From the NCBI GenBank assembly GCA_020050955.1, contig JAGVJT010000051.1:1-5163 (forward strand): 5,163 nt of DNA, written 5' to 3'. The notes under the pieces were generated by a model, which did no database searches, had not been told where the DNA came from, and was given only the letters and a program-made list of their open reading frames with translations. This document shows positions 1 to 5,163 of this stretch, piece by piece; the first letter of the stretch is position 1; every line of letters begins with the position of its first letter. Position numbers and translations under genes: made by a program. This DNA is from Legionellales bacterium. Its GTDB lineage: Bacteria; Pseudomonadota; Gammaproteobacteria; Legionellales; Legionellaceae.

Positions 1-1
1 G

Positions 2-898
2 TTACAACAAAAAGCAAATGATTTTTATCGGTTGACTGATTTTGGTAAGACGGCGGCGAACAGTGGCTTATCGATGTTAATTCATGAGTTTGGTATCACA
101 GGGTACGCTAATTCTGTGCATACTGCGTGCGCTTCAGGCGGCCAAGCATTGGGGCTTGCTATGCAAGTTATTCGTCGAGGTGATGCAGATTATGTGTTAG
201 CTGGTGGATTTGACTCCATGATCAATCCATTAGGTCTTTCGAGCTTTTGTTTGTTAGGCGCGTTATCGACTTACAATGAAACACCTGAAACGGCGAGCCG
301 ACCATTTGATGCAACACGCAATGGCTTTGTTTTAGGTGAAGGTGCGGCATTTCTCATTTTAGAAGATTGGGATAAAGCTGTGGCACGAGGTGCGTCGATT
401 TACGCTGAGCTTGCAGGACAAGGAAATACATTAAGTGCGTATCGGATTACTGACTCTCATCCAAGTGGAGATGGTGCTATTCAAGCGATTCGTGGTGCAT
501 TACGAGATGCAGGTATTACGCCTGCGGATGTCGATTATATCAATGCACATGGAACCTCAACCCAAATGAATGACTTTAGTGAAACCAATGCGATTAAAGC
601 CGTGTTTGGTGAACATGTTAAGACGCTTCCTGTGAGCTCGACTAAAAGTCAAACGGGGCATTTGATTGCAGCAGCAGGTGCGATTGAAGCCGCTTTTTCG
701 GCCTTGGCCATTCGTGACGCACACATTCCGATGACAAAAAACAGAACAACACCCGATCCAGCATGTGATTTGGATTATGTAACAGAAGGTGTTCGTGAAA
801 AAGCGCTTGGGGTTGTCTTATCGAATTCATTTGGATTTGGTGGGTCAAACAGTTGCTTATTATTTAAACACCCTGAATTTGAGCGAGGTAAAGCATGA
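2..898 (+). CDS. Beta-ketoacyl-ACP synthase, FabF (KAS II) type, 5'-truncated by window edge; likely FabF2XL-like
   Basis: Condensing enzyme that extends an acyl chain on acyl carrier protein by decarboxylative Claisen condensation with malonyl-ACP, in the cytosol. The reading frame is open to the left edge (first full codon at 2), so the TTG at 32 is an internal Leu codon and not a start. Compared with about 410 residues for FabF, roughly the first 120 are missing. The whole thiolase-fold catalytic set is visible: nucleophile Cys in HTACASGG (codon 128-130), His in NAHGTST (548-550), Lys in STKSQTGH (644-646), His in the same motif (659-661), and the C-terminal glycine loop NSFGFGGSN. It should therefore be active. 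It overlaps the next gene by four bases (ATGA). Position beside a second ketosynthase and an LpxL-type acyltransferase matches fabF2XL of the rhizobial VLCFA cluster; that name and the chain length are inference. Housekeeping FabF is the alternative, less likely in this context. Confidence 0.93.
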   Translation, partial: LQQKANDFYRLTDFGKTAANSGLSMLIHEFGITGYANSVHTACASGGQALGLAMQVIRRGDADYVLAGGFDSMINPLGLSSFCLLGALSTYNETPETASRPFDATRNGFVLGEGAAFLILEDWDKAVARGASIYAELAGQGNTLSAYRITDSHPSGDGAIQAIRGALRDAGITPADVDYINAHGTSTQMNDFSETNAIKAVFGEHVKTLPVSSTKSQTGHLIAAAGAIEAAFSALAIRDAHIPMTKNRTTPDPACDLDYVTEGVREKALGVVLSNSFGFGGSNSCLLFKHPEFERGKA

Positions 899-2169
899 AC
901 CAAACGAATCGTGTTTTTATCACAGGATTAGGCGCTGTTTCTTCATGCGGCATGAATACAGATGCTGTTTGGTCCTCTCTTTTAGAAGGTCAAACGGGGA
1001 TTGCTGAAATAAGCCAAAGTGACTTATCAACCTGGGCGTACCGTTTGGGTGGTGAATTAAAAGATTATCAACCAGGAAAAATGTTGCCTGATCGAAAACT
1101 CATAAAAATGATCTCGCGACATGATGCAATGGGCATTCAAGCGGCGGTTCAAGCTGTGGAAGACAGCCAATTGGTGGATTATCGTGCAACACTAAGTGAA
1201 GCTGATCATTTTAATGAGCAAACAGCAGTATACGTTGGTTCGCCTGGCAATAAATATTGTCAACAGTATGATTTTCTGCCTTTAATGGCGAAAACAAACA
1301 GTCATTTGCCTGCATTTGCAGAGCAGCTATTTAGTGAAGTTCATCCGATGTGGTTACTTCGCATTCTGCCGAATAATGTTTTGGCGTATACCGGGATTAC
1401 CTATGGTTTTAAAGGTGAGAATCACAACATTGTTAATCATGCCGCAAGCGGTATGCAGGCCATTTTAGAGGCTTATCAAGCGATTCGGACAGGCCTTGCT
1501 GAGCGAGCTGTTGTTGTTGCTTATGATAATGGTGTTGAGCCGCAAGCTTTATTTTATTACGAGCGTCTAGGTGTTTTGAGTGCTAATCATTTAAAACCTT
1601 TTGATGCTGCGCACGATGGCACCATCCTTGCGGAAGGCGCTTCGGCATTGGTTTTAGAAAGTGAAGCAAGTGTGATGGCTCGCCAACGCACACCTTATGC
1701 GGAAGTCTTAGGCGGCTGTGTTGAGACAGAGGGTTCGGGACTGTTTTCAATTGATCCAGAAGGAAAGCCTTTAGCATCAGTGTTAACACGAACACTTGAT
1801 ACACTGCAATTAAATGCTTCAGAGATTGATCTTGTGGTCGCGCATGGGAATGGCAATCCGTTGTCTGATGTCAGTGAAGCACGTGCGCTTGTGTCGGCCA
1901 ATCTGCATGATAGACCTGTCACTGGGTTTAAGTGGGCCATGGGGCATACGTTATGTGCATCAGGCGTGATGGATACGGTGCTTGCGACAAAAGCGTTACA
2001 AGCAAAATGTGTGCCAGGCATTGCAAATTTAAGCGTTGTCGCCTCGGCATGCGCTGAGCTTAATGTTTCATCATCAACACGATCCCTTACGCGAGCTGAG
2101 CATGCATTGTTAGTGAATCGAGGATTTGCTGGCATGAATGTTTCGCTGGTTCTGAAGGCGTGTGAGTAA
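895..2169 (+). CDS. Ketosynthase homologue lacking the catalytic cysteine (KS-beta / chain-length-factor-like; FabF1XL-like position)
   Basis: A 424-residue member of the beta-ketoacyl-ACP synthase family, about the length of FabF. The N-terminus (RVFITGLGAVSSCG, residues 6-19) is canonical. At the nucleophile site the usual TACxSG reads NHAASG, so Ala183 (codon 1441-1443, GCC) stands where Cys should be. The other catalytic residues remain: His317 in VAHGNGNP, Lys346 and His351 in KWAMGHTLCASG, and the C-terminal loop is diverged (NRGFAGMN). There is an extra tryptophan-rich stretch before the nucleophile (about 148-165). The frame is intact and full length, so this is not a decaying gene. 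Known chain-length factors of type II PKS and aryl-polyene systems also lack the Cys and pair with an active ketosynthase; Cys-less ketosynthases can decarboxylate malonyl groups. I infer a heterodimer partner of the upstream KAS, setting chain length or acting as a decarboxylating primer. Start ATG at 895 has GAGG at 885-888 and overlaps the upstream stop. Confidence 0.88.
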   Translation: MNQTNRVFITGLGAVSSCGMNTDAVWSSLLEGQTGIAEISQSDLSTWAYRLGGELKDYQPGKMLPDRKLIKMISRHDAMGIQAAVQAVEDSQLVDYRATLSEADHFNEQTAVYVGSPGNKYCQQYDFLPLMAKTNSHLPAFAEQLFSEVHPMWLLRILPNNVLAYTGITYGFKGENHNIVNHAASGMQAILEAYQAIRTGLAERAVVVAYDNGVEPQALFYYERLGVLSANHLKPFDAAHDGTILAEGASALVLESEASVMARQRTPYAEVLGGCVETEGSGLFSIDPEGKPLASVLTRTLDTLQLNASEIDLVVAHGNGNPLSDVSEARALVSANLHDRPVTGFKWAMGHTLCASGVMDTVLATKALQAKCVPGIANLSVVASACAELNVSSSTRSLTRAEHALLVNRGFAGMNVSLVLKACE

Positions 2170-3023
2170 TGCCTACAGAAACATTGACTGCACGTATCGA
2201 TGCTTTACCTGTTTCTCGTGCGGGTCGCTTTATGTATCGATGGCTGCCGTATCGACGACGTATCATTACCGAAAACATGACCCATGTTTTCGGTGATACA
2301 CTAAGCGAGTTACAAAAAGAACATCTAACGCAGGCGTTTTATTCTCATTTGATGACCTCCATTAAAGAGACCATTCAACTTCGATTTGTGACTGAGAAAT
2401 GGTTACAGCAACGTGTTGAGGTACGAGGGCATGAGCGTCTATTGCAAGTCGCTGAGCGTGGTCAAGGCGTTTTAATCTTGACCGGGCATGTTGGCAGTTG
2501 GGAAGTGGCGCCTATTGGTGGTATTTTGAATTTTAAGCAGTTCCAAGGGCGATTTCATTTTATTCGTCGAACATTGGGTAATAAAACCATTGAGCGAATT
2601 TTATTTCGTCGTTATTACGAAGCAGGCTTGCATGTGATTCGTAAGAAAAATGCATTACAACATGTGACAGAGGCTCTCGCTCAAAACGATGCGGTTGTTT
2701 TTGTGCTTGATCAGCATGCATCTATTGTTAATCGAGATGGCATTGTCGCTGAGTTTTTTGGAAAAAAAGCAGGAACGTATCGAAGTCTTGCCAGTTGTGC
2801 GCGCTACACGGGTGTTCCTGTGGTGCCCGCGGCGAGTTATCGTTTAGCGAATGGGCGACACGTGTTGGAGTTTCATGAGCCGATTGAATGGCAAGAACAC
2901 GAAAGCACACAGGCATCGCTTTATCATAATACCTGTGCATACAATAAAGCATTAGAGCGTATTATCTTGGCACATCCCGAGCAATGGCTATGGTTGCACC
3001 GACGATGGAAGCTGAAGGAATGA
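2169..3023 (+). CDS. Lipid A acyltransferase, LpxL/HtrB family (LpxXL-like)
   Basis: A 284-residue member of the lysophospholipid/lipid A acyltransferase family, which moves acyl chains from acyl-ACP to lipid A precursors at the inner face of the inner membrane. The HX4E catalytic motif is seen as GHVGSWE (His107, Glu112). Other family marks are RRxIITENMTHVFGD near residues 30-43, IRRTLGN (132-138), VLDQHASI (179-186) followed by FFGKKAG (196-202), and the C-terminal HPEQWLWLHRRWK (269-281), close to the PEQYMWLHRRFK of E. coli LpxL. It is on the short side for the family: the usual hydrophobic N-terminal anchor is absent, the protein beginning almost directly at the region equivalent to the end of that helix. 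Start ATG at 2169 overlaps the upstream TAA by one base (TAATG), with GAAGG at 2154-2158. The neighbourhood of two ketosynthases points to LpxXL, the transferase for the very-long-chain acyl group, but chain specificity cannot be read from sequence. Confidence 0.88.
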   Translation: MPTETLTARIDALPVSRAGRFMYRWLPYRRRIITENMTHVFGDTLSELQKEHLTQAFYSHLMTSIKETIQLRFVTEKWLQQRVEVRGHERLLQVAERGQGVLILTGHVGSWEVAPIGGILNFKQFQGRFHFIRRTLGNKTIERILFRRYYEAGLHVIRKKNALQHVTEALAQNDAVVFVLDQHASIVNRDGIVAEFFGKKAGTYRSLASCARYTGVPVVPAASYRLANGRHVLEFHEPIEWQEHESTQASLYHNTCAYNKALERIILAHPEQWLWLHRRWKLKE

Positions 3024-3032
3024 CCAACACAT

Positions 3033-3860
3033 CTAAAAAAGTTCTCCCTCGTATACAAAGCTTGCTGAGCCTGTCATAAAGATAGGACTTTTAATGTCGG
3101 ACCATTGTATCCACAAATCGCCACCAGGAAGGCTGACGCGCACATTCGTATCGAGCTGATGATACAGTCGACCTGCCGCCATCGCTGCCACGGCACCACT
3201 CCCACAAGCGCGTGTTTCGCCACAACCTCGTTCATAAACGCGTAATTGAATGTGAGAGGGGGTGTGAAGCTTTAAAAAACCAACATTAACTTGCTCGGGA
3301 AAGAAAGGGTGTTCGCAGATGGCTTTACCTAATGATGTTACCGGTGCATTTTGGAGCTCATCCACCACAAGAACCGCATGCGGATTGCCGACACTTAACG
3401 CATGAAACGATTGGTTGTGTCCATCAAGCAACAACGTGTATTGCGGCTGTTGTGTCGACGTGTTGAGTGGAATCGCGCGGGGGTCCAATTGAGGATGACC
3501 CATGTTTACCGTCACAGAATGATCTGCATTGAGTTGTAGTTCTAATCGTGTTGTTTGTGTTGCCACAGAAAAGATTTTGGCTGGCGATAATTGATAATAC
3601 TCAATAAAACGTGCAATACATCGTGCGCCATTACCACATTGCCCAACAGGCTCACCGTTGGCATTAAAAATGCGGTAAAAAAAATCGATGCCTTCAATGG
3701 ATGATGGTTCAACAATCAAACATTGATCAAATCCGATGCCTGTGTCTCGTGCACTTAATTGTCGAATGTATTCCGGTGACAGCTGCACGGATTGATGGAT
3801 ACCATTAATTACCATAAAATCGTTTCCAAGGCCGTGCATTTTGGTAAATTTTAGCGTCAT
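3033..3860 (-). CDS. dapF: Diaminopimelate epimerase
   Basis: Cofactor-independent racemase that converts LL-diaminopimelate to meso-diaminopimelate in the cytosol, the precursor of lysine and the cross-linking residue of Gram-negative peptidoglycan. The protein has 275 residues, the normal length. Family motifs are all present: KMHGLGNDFMVI (7-18), the first active-site cysteine in QCGNGARC (Cys75), SVGNPHAV (156-163), and the second in ERGCGETRACGSG (Cys219). The two cysteines act as the acid/base pair, one in each half of the pseudo-symmetric fold. The start ATG overlaps the lptM stop as ATGA, with an AAGG ribosome-binding site at 3869-3872 inside lptM, so translation is probably coupled. 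The lysA gene found between these two in some gammaproteobacteria (for example Pseudomonas) is not here, as in E. coli. Its 3' end faces the acyltransferase gene 9 bp away. Confidence 0.98.
   Translation of the reverse strand: MTLKFTKMHGLGNDFMVINGIHQSVQLSPEYIRQLSARDTGIGFDQCLIVEPSSIEGIDFFYRIFNANGEPVGQCGNGARCIARFIEYYQLSPAKIFSVATQTTRLELQLNADHSVTVNMGHPQLDPRAIPLNTSTQQPQYTLLLDGHNQSFHALSVGNPHAVLVVDELQNAPVTSLGKAICEHPFFPEQVNVGFLKLHTPSHIQLRVYERGCGETRACGSGAVAAMAAGRLYHQLDTNVRVSLPGGDLWIQWSDIKSPIFMTGSASFVYEGELF
3070..3092 (+). terminator. Weak candidate intrinsic terminator for the plus-strand operon, inside the 3' end of dapF
   Basis: Read on the plus strand, CCTGTC (3070-3075) can pair with GATAGG (3081-3086) around a five-base loop, with one G-U pair, and is followed by ACTTTT. 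It lies about 50 bases after the stop of the acyltransferase gene, where a terminator is expected, since only 9 bp separate the two convergent genes. The stem is short and the T-run only four long, and the sequence is also dapF coding, so chance is a real possibility. Confidence 0.2.
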
Positions 3861-3979
3861 GATGCAAACCTTGCTGTGTGTGACGCGTTGGTTGACTCAG
3901 GCAAATAAAGAGGGCCTTTTTGACCGCAAGCATTTAGTAGTACTGTAACAGCACTGATGAGGCATAATTTATAAAACAT
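3857..3979 (-). CDS. lptM: Small outer-membrane-type lipoprotein LptM (YifL/LppL family)
   Basis: A 40-residue lipoprotein. Residues 1-17 form a signal peptide (MFYK, then a hydrophobic run LCLISAVTVLL) ending in the lipobox L-N-A-C, with Cys18 the lipidation site. The mature protein starts CGQKGPLYLP, nearly identical to CGLKGPLYFP of E. coli LptM (YifL), followed by a short polar tail. In E. coli LptM binds the LptD-LptE translocon that inserts LPS in the outer membrane and helps LptD mature by correct disulfide formation. Asn at +2 minus charge (Gly at +2 here) does not signal inner-membrane retention, so outer membrane is expected. The start is the only one possible: an in-frame TAA lies six codons upstream. 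No strong Shine-Dalgarno is seen. It overlaps dapF by four bases, the same gene pair as yifL-dapF in E. coli, which makes the identification firm despite the small size. Confidence 0.93.
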   Translation of the reverse strand: MFYKLCLISAVTVLLNACGQKGPLYLPESTNASHTARFAS

Positions 3980-4010
3980 GTTGACGTGATAAGTTATGGT
4001 GAGTTTTTTT

Positions 4011-4038
4011 ATTGTACGCCCCGTGTTGCAAAAGTAAA
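4011..4038 (-). promoter_or_regulatory. Candidate sigma70 promoter for lptM-dapF
   Basis: On the minus strand a -10-like TACAAT (4016 to 4011, five of six to consensus) lies 16 bases after a -35-like TTTACT (4038 to 4033, four of six). Transcription would begin near 4004 and give a leader of about 25 bases before the lptM ATG at 3979. It is in the only intergenic gap upstream of lptM (3980-4065). AT-rich gaps give such matches easily, so this is a prediction only. Confidence 0.4.
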
Positions 4039-4065
4039 TAAACGAACATGTGCGTTGAAGTTATG

Positions 4066-4698
4066 TTATTTCCACGTTACATCATAGCGATAATTGCCCC
4101 ATTGCAACGTAACGCGCGTCTTTTTTTCGATAGCAAAGACACCTGCAGGTGTGCCTGTATAAATCACATCACCACGTTTTAGGGGGAAGTAATGGCTGAT
4201 ATACGCCACTAAATTTTCAGGTGTCATCATCATGTCACATCCTTTTGCTTGTTGTTTGACAACACCATCAGCAAGCATCTCAAAGTTGATATCCATATAA
4301 TTTGAAAATTGCGAATAAGGTATCCACGGACCTAAAACCGCGGCATCTTTAAACACTTTCGCAATCGTCCATGGATGGCCCTGTTTTTTTAAGCTGGACT
4401 GTGTGGTGCGTAATGTCATGTCTAAGCCAAGTGTGAGGTCTGAAATGGCGTGCGCGGCTTCATTCTGTGATAATTGATAAGCATCGTGAGCGATGCGAAT
4501 GGCAATTTCACATTCGGGTTGTACATTGGTGTCATGTGGTGGAAATTCAAGTGTTAACAATGTATTCCAAGAAGAAGCTTGTTGTAATACGCTTGCAGGC
4601 TTTAGAAATATGACGGGTTTTTCGGCAATGGCATCGCCTAATTCTTTCGCATGTGCGAGATAATTTTTCCCAACGCAAATGATTTTATCAATCAACAT
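4066..4698 (-). CDS. Fumarylacetoacetate hydrolase (FAH) family protein, YcgM/FAHD1-like
   Basis: A 210-residue single-domain FAH protein, close to E. coli YcgM (219). Family members act on acylpyruvates or related 2-oxo acids: hydrolysis, oxaloacetate decarboxylation or tautomerisation. Residues matching the FAHD1 site are visible: His16 and Glu19 in KNYLAHAKE (catalytic dyad), the Mg2+/Mn2+ ligands Glu62 and Glu64 in PECEIAI and Asp93 in GLDMTLRTTQ, Gln100, Lys114 in HPWTIAKVF, and TGTPAG (181-186). Spacing Glu64-Asp93-Lys114 equals that of FAHD1 as I recall it. One difference is QPECE where relatives usually have HHExE. The ATG at 4698 is chosen over the in-frame TTG at 4716: it gives the usual N-terminus (MLIDKIICVGKNY) and avoids overlap with the upstream gene, though neither has a strong ribosome-binding site. 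It lies 7 bp after the VOC gene and is probably co-transcribed. Substrate unknown. Confidence 0.9.
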   Translation of the reverse strand: MLIDKIICVGKNYLAHAKELGDAIAEKPVIFLKPASVLQQASSWNTLLTLEFPPHDTNVQPECEIAIRIAHDAYQLSQNEAAHAISDLTLGLDMTLRTTQSSLKKQGHPWTIAKVFKDAAVLGPWIPYSQFSNYMDINFEMLADGVVKQQAKGCDMMMTPENLVAYISHYFPLKRGDVIYTGTPAGVFAIEKKTRVTLQWGNYRYDVTWK

Positions 4699-4705
4699 AA
4701 AGGTA

Positions 4706-5119
4706 TCACTTTTCAAAAATCATGGCATCATCTTTGAATGCTTTAAACTCAAGCGATAAGCCATTTGGGTCGTAGAAAAACATCGTTGCTTGTTCACCTG
4801 GTTTTCCTTTAAATCGGATATAAGGTTCGATGACAAAGCTTATTTTATGTGCCTTTAGTTTTTCGGCCAGAGCATGCCAATCACTCCATTCAAGAATCAT
4901 GCCAAAATGTGGCACAGGAACTTGATGTTCATCAACAGGATTGACGAATCGCTCAACTACTTGATTGACATTTTGATGAAACACCAGTTGATGACCGAAA
5001 AAGTTAAAATCGACCCATGTTGGATCAGAACGTCCTTCAGCGCATCCTAAAATATCACCGTAGAAATGACGCGCTTTTTGAATATCAGGGACTGGTATCG
5101 CGAGATGAAAGGGTCTCAT
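4706..5119 (-). CDS. VOC superfamily protein (glyoxalase / extradiol dioxygenase-like, COG3565-type)
   Basis: A 137-residue protein made of two beta-alpha-beta-beta-beta modules of the vicinal oxygen chelate fold. The first begins FHLAIPVPDIQKARHFYGDILG (4-25), the second near PHFGMILEWSD (70-80) and ends FFYDPNGLSLEFK (114-126). Likely metal ligands are His5, His71 and Glu124, with His43 or His48 as a possible fourth. Length and the KGKPGEQATMFFYDPNG region resemble the small group annotated as predicted extradiol-dioxygenase-like proteins; the reaction of that group is not established to my knowledge. Glyoxalase I, fosfomycin or bleomycin resistance roles cannot be excluded but nothing favours them. 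The ATG at 5119 has a good ribosome-binding site. A downstream FAH-family gene suggests that the two act on one pathway, since ring cleavage followed by FAH-type hydrolysis is a common theme, but this is inference. Confidence 0.85.
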   Translation of the reverse strand: MRPFHLAIPVPDIQKARHFYGDILGCAEGRSDPTWVDFNFFGHQLVFHQNVNQVVERFVNPVDEHQVPVPHFGMILEWSDWHALAEKLKAHKISFVIEPYIRFKGKPGEQATMFFYDPNGLSLEFKAFKDDAMIFEK

Positions 5120-5124
5120 ATGAG

Positions 5125-5129
5125 CCTCT
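5125..5129 (-). promoter_or_regulatory. Ribosome-binding site of the VOC gene
   Basis: AGAGG on the minus strand ends five bases before the ATG at 5119, and fixes this start. The remaining 34 bases to the window edge are AT-rich and may hold the operon promoter, but no convincing -10/-35 pair is seen. Confidence 0.6.
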
Positions 5130-5163
5130 AGAACATAACAGTGATAAAAAATTAATGTATCGA

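Noticed and set aside
32..34. TTG as the start codon of the first ketosynthase
   Set aside because: The frame is open to the window edge and a start here would remove the N-terminal third of a conserved fold, leaving about 32 residues before the catalytic Cys.
1695..2135. 146-codon minus-strand open frame inside the Cys-less ketosynthase gene
   Set aside because: It is antisense to a well-conserved coding region and its translation shows no recognisable motif or domain.
895..2169. The Cys-less ketosynthase as a pseudogene
   Set aside because: Full length, no stops or frameshift, coupled translation on both sides, and other active-site residues are kept; a single decayed residue at exactly the nucleophile is better explained by a changed role.
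4006..4030. TTGCAA as -35 element for the TACAAT box upstream of lptM
   Set aside because: Spacing is only 9 bases, far below the 15-19 that sigma70 promoters use.
4699..4716. TTG at 4716 as the start of the FAH-family gene
   Set aside because: It adds six residues with no family similarity and overlaps the VOC gene; the ATG at 4698 gives the usual N-terminus.

Overview
The window looks like an ordinary chromosomal segment of a gammaproteobacterium with a slightly AT-leaning composition. The strongest taxonomic hint is the pairing of an lptM-dapF unit (a gammaproteobacterial arrangement) with a set of genes resembling the very-long-chain fatty acid (VLCFA) lipid A cluster, known best from rhizobia (acpXL-fabZXL-fabF2XL-fabF1XL-adhXL-lpxXL). 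Legionella lipid A also carries such chains. A Legionella-like organism is therefore my best guess, but this is inference.

Positions 1-3023, plus strand: three tightly coupled genes. The first is a beta-ketoacyl-ACP synthase cut by the left window edge, with an intact Cys-His-His active site. The second is a full-length ketosynthase homologue that keeps both histidines and the lysine but has alanine in place of the nucleophilic cysteine. The third is an LpxL/LpxXL-type acyltransferase. The junctions are ATGA and TAATG, so the three are surely co-translated. The reading that fits best is an active/inactive ketosynthase pair that makes a special, probably very long, acyl chain on an ACP, which the acyltransferase then places on lipid A.

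Positions 3033-3979, minus strand: dapF (diaminopimelate epimerase), preceded by a 40-codon lipoprotein gene that matches LptM (YifL). The two overlap by ATGA. A candidate promoter lies in the 86-bp gap upstream. The dapF and acyltransferase genes converge with only 9 bp between their stop codons.

Positions 4066-5119, minus strand: a two-gene unit, a small VOC (glyoxalase/extradiol dioxygenase superfamily) protein followed after 7 bp by a fumarylacetoacetate hydrolase family protein. Substrates are unknown.

Two of the three units (fatty acid/lipid A, lptM-dapF) concern the envelope. I see no mobile elements, RNA genes, CRISPR arrays or repeats. The points most worth a second look are the cysteine-less ketosynthase and the small lptM gene.
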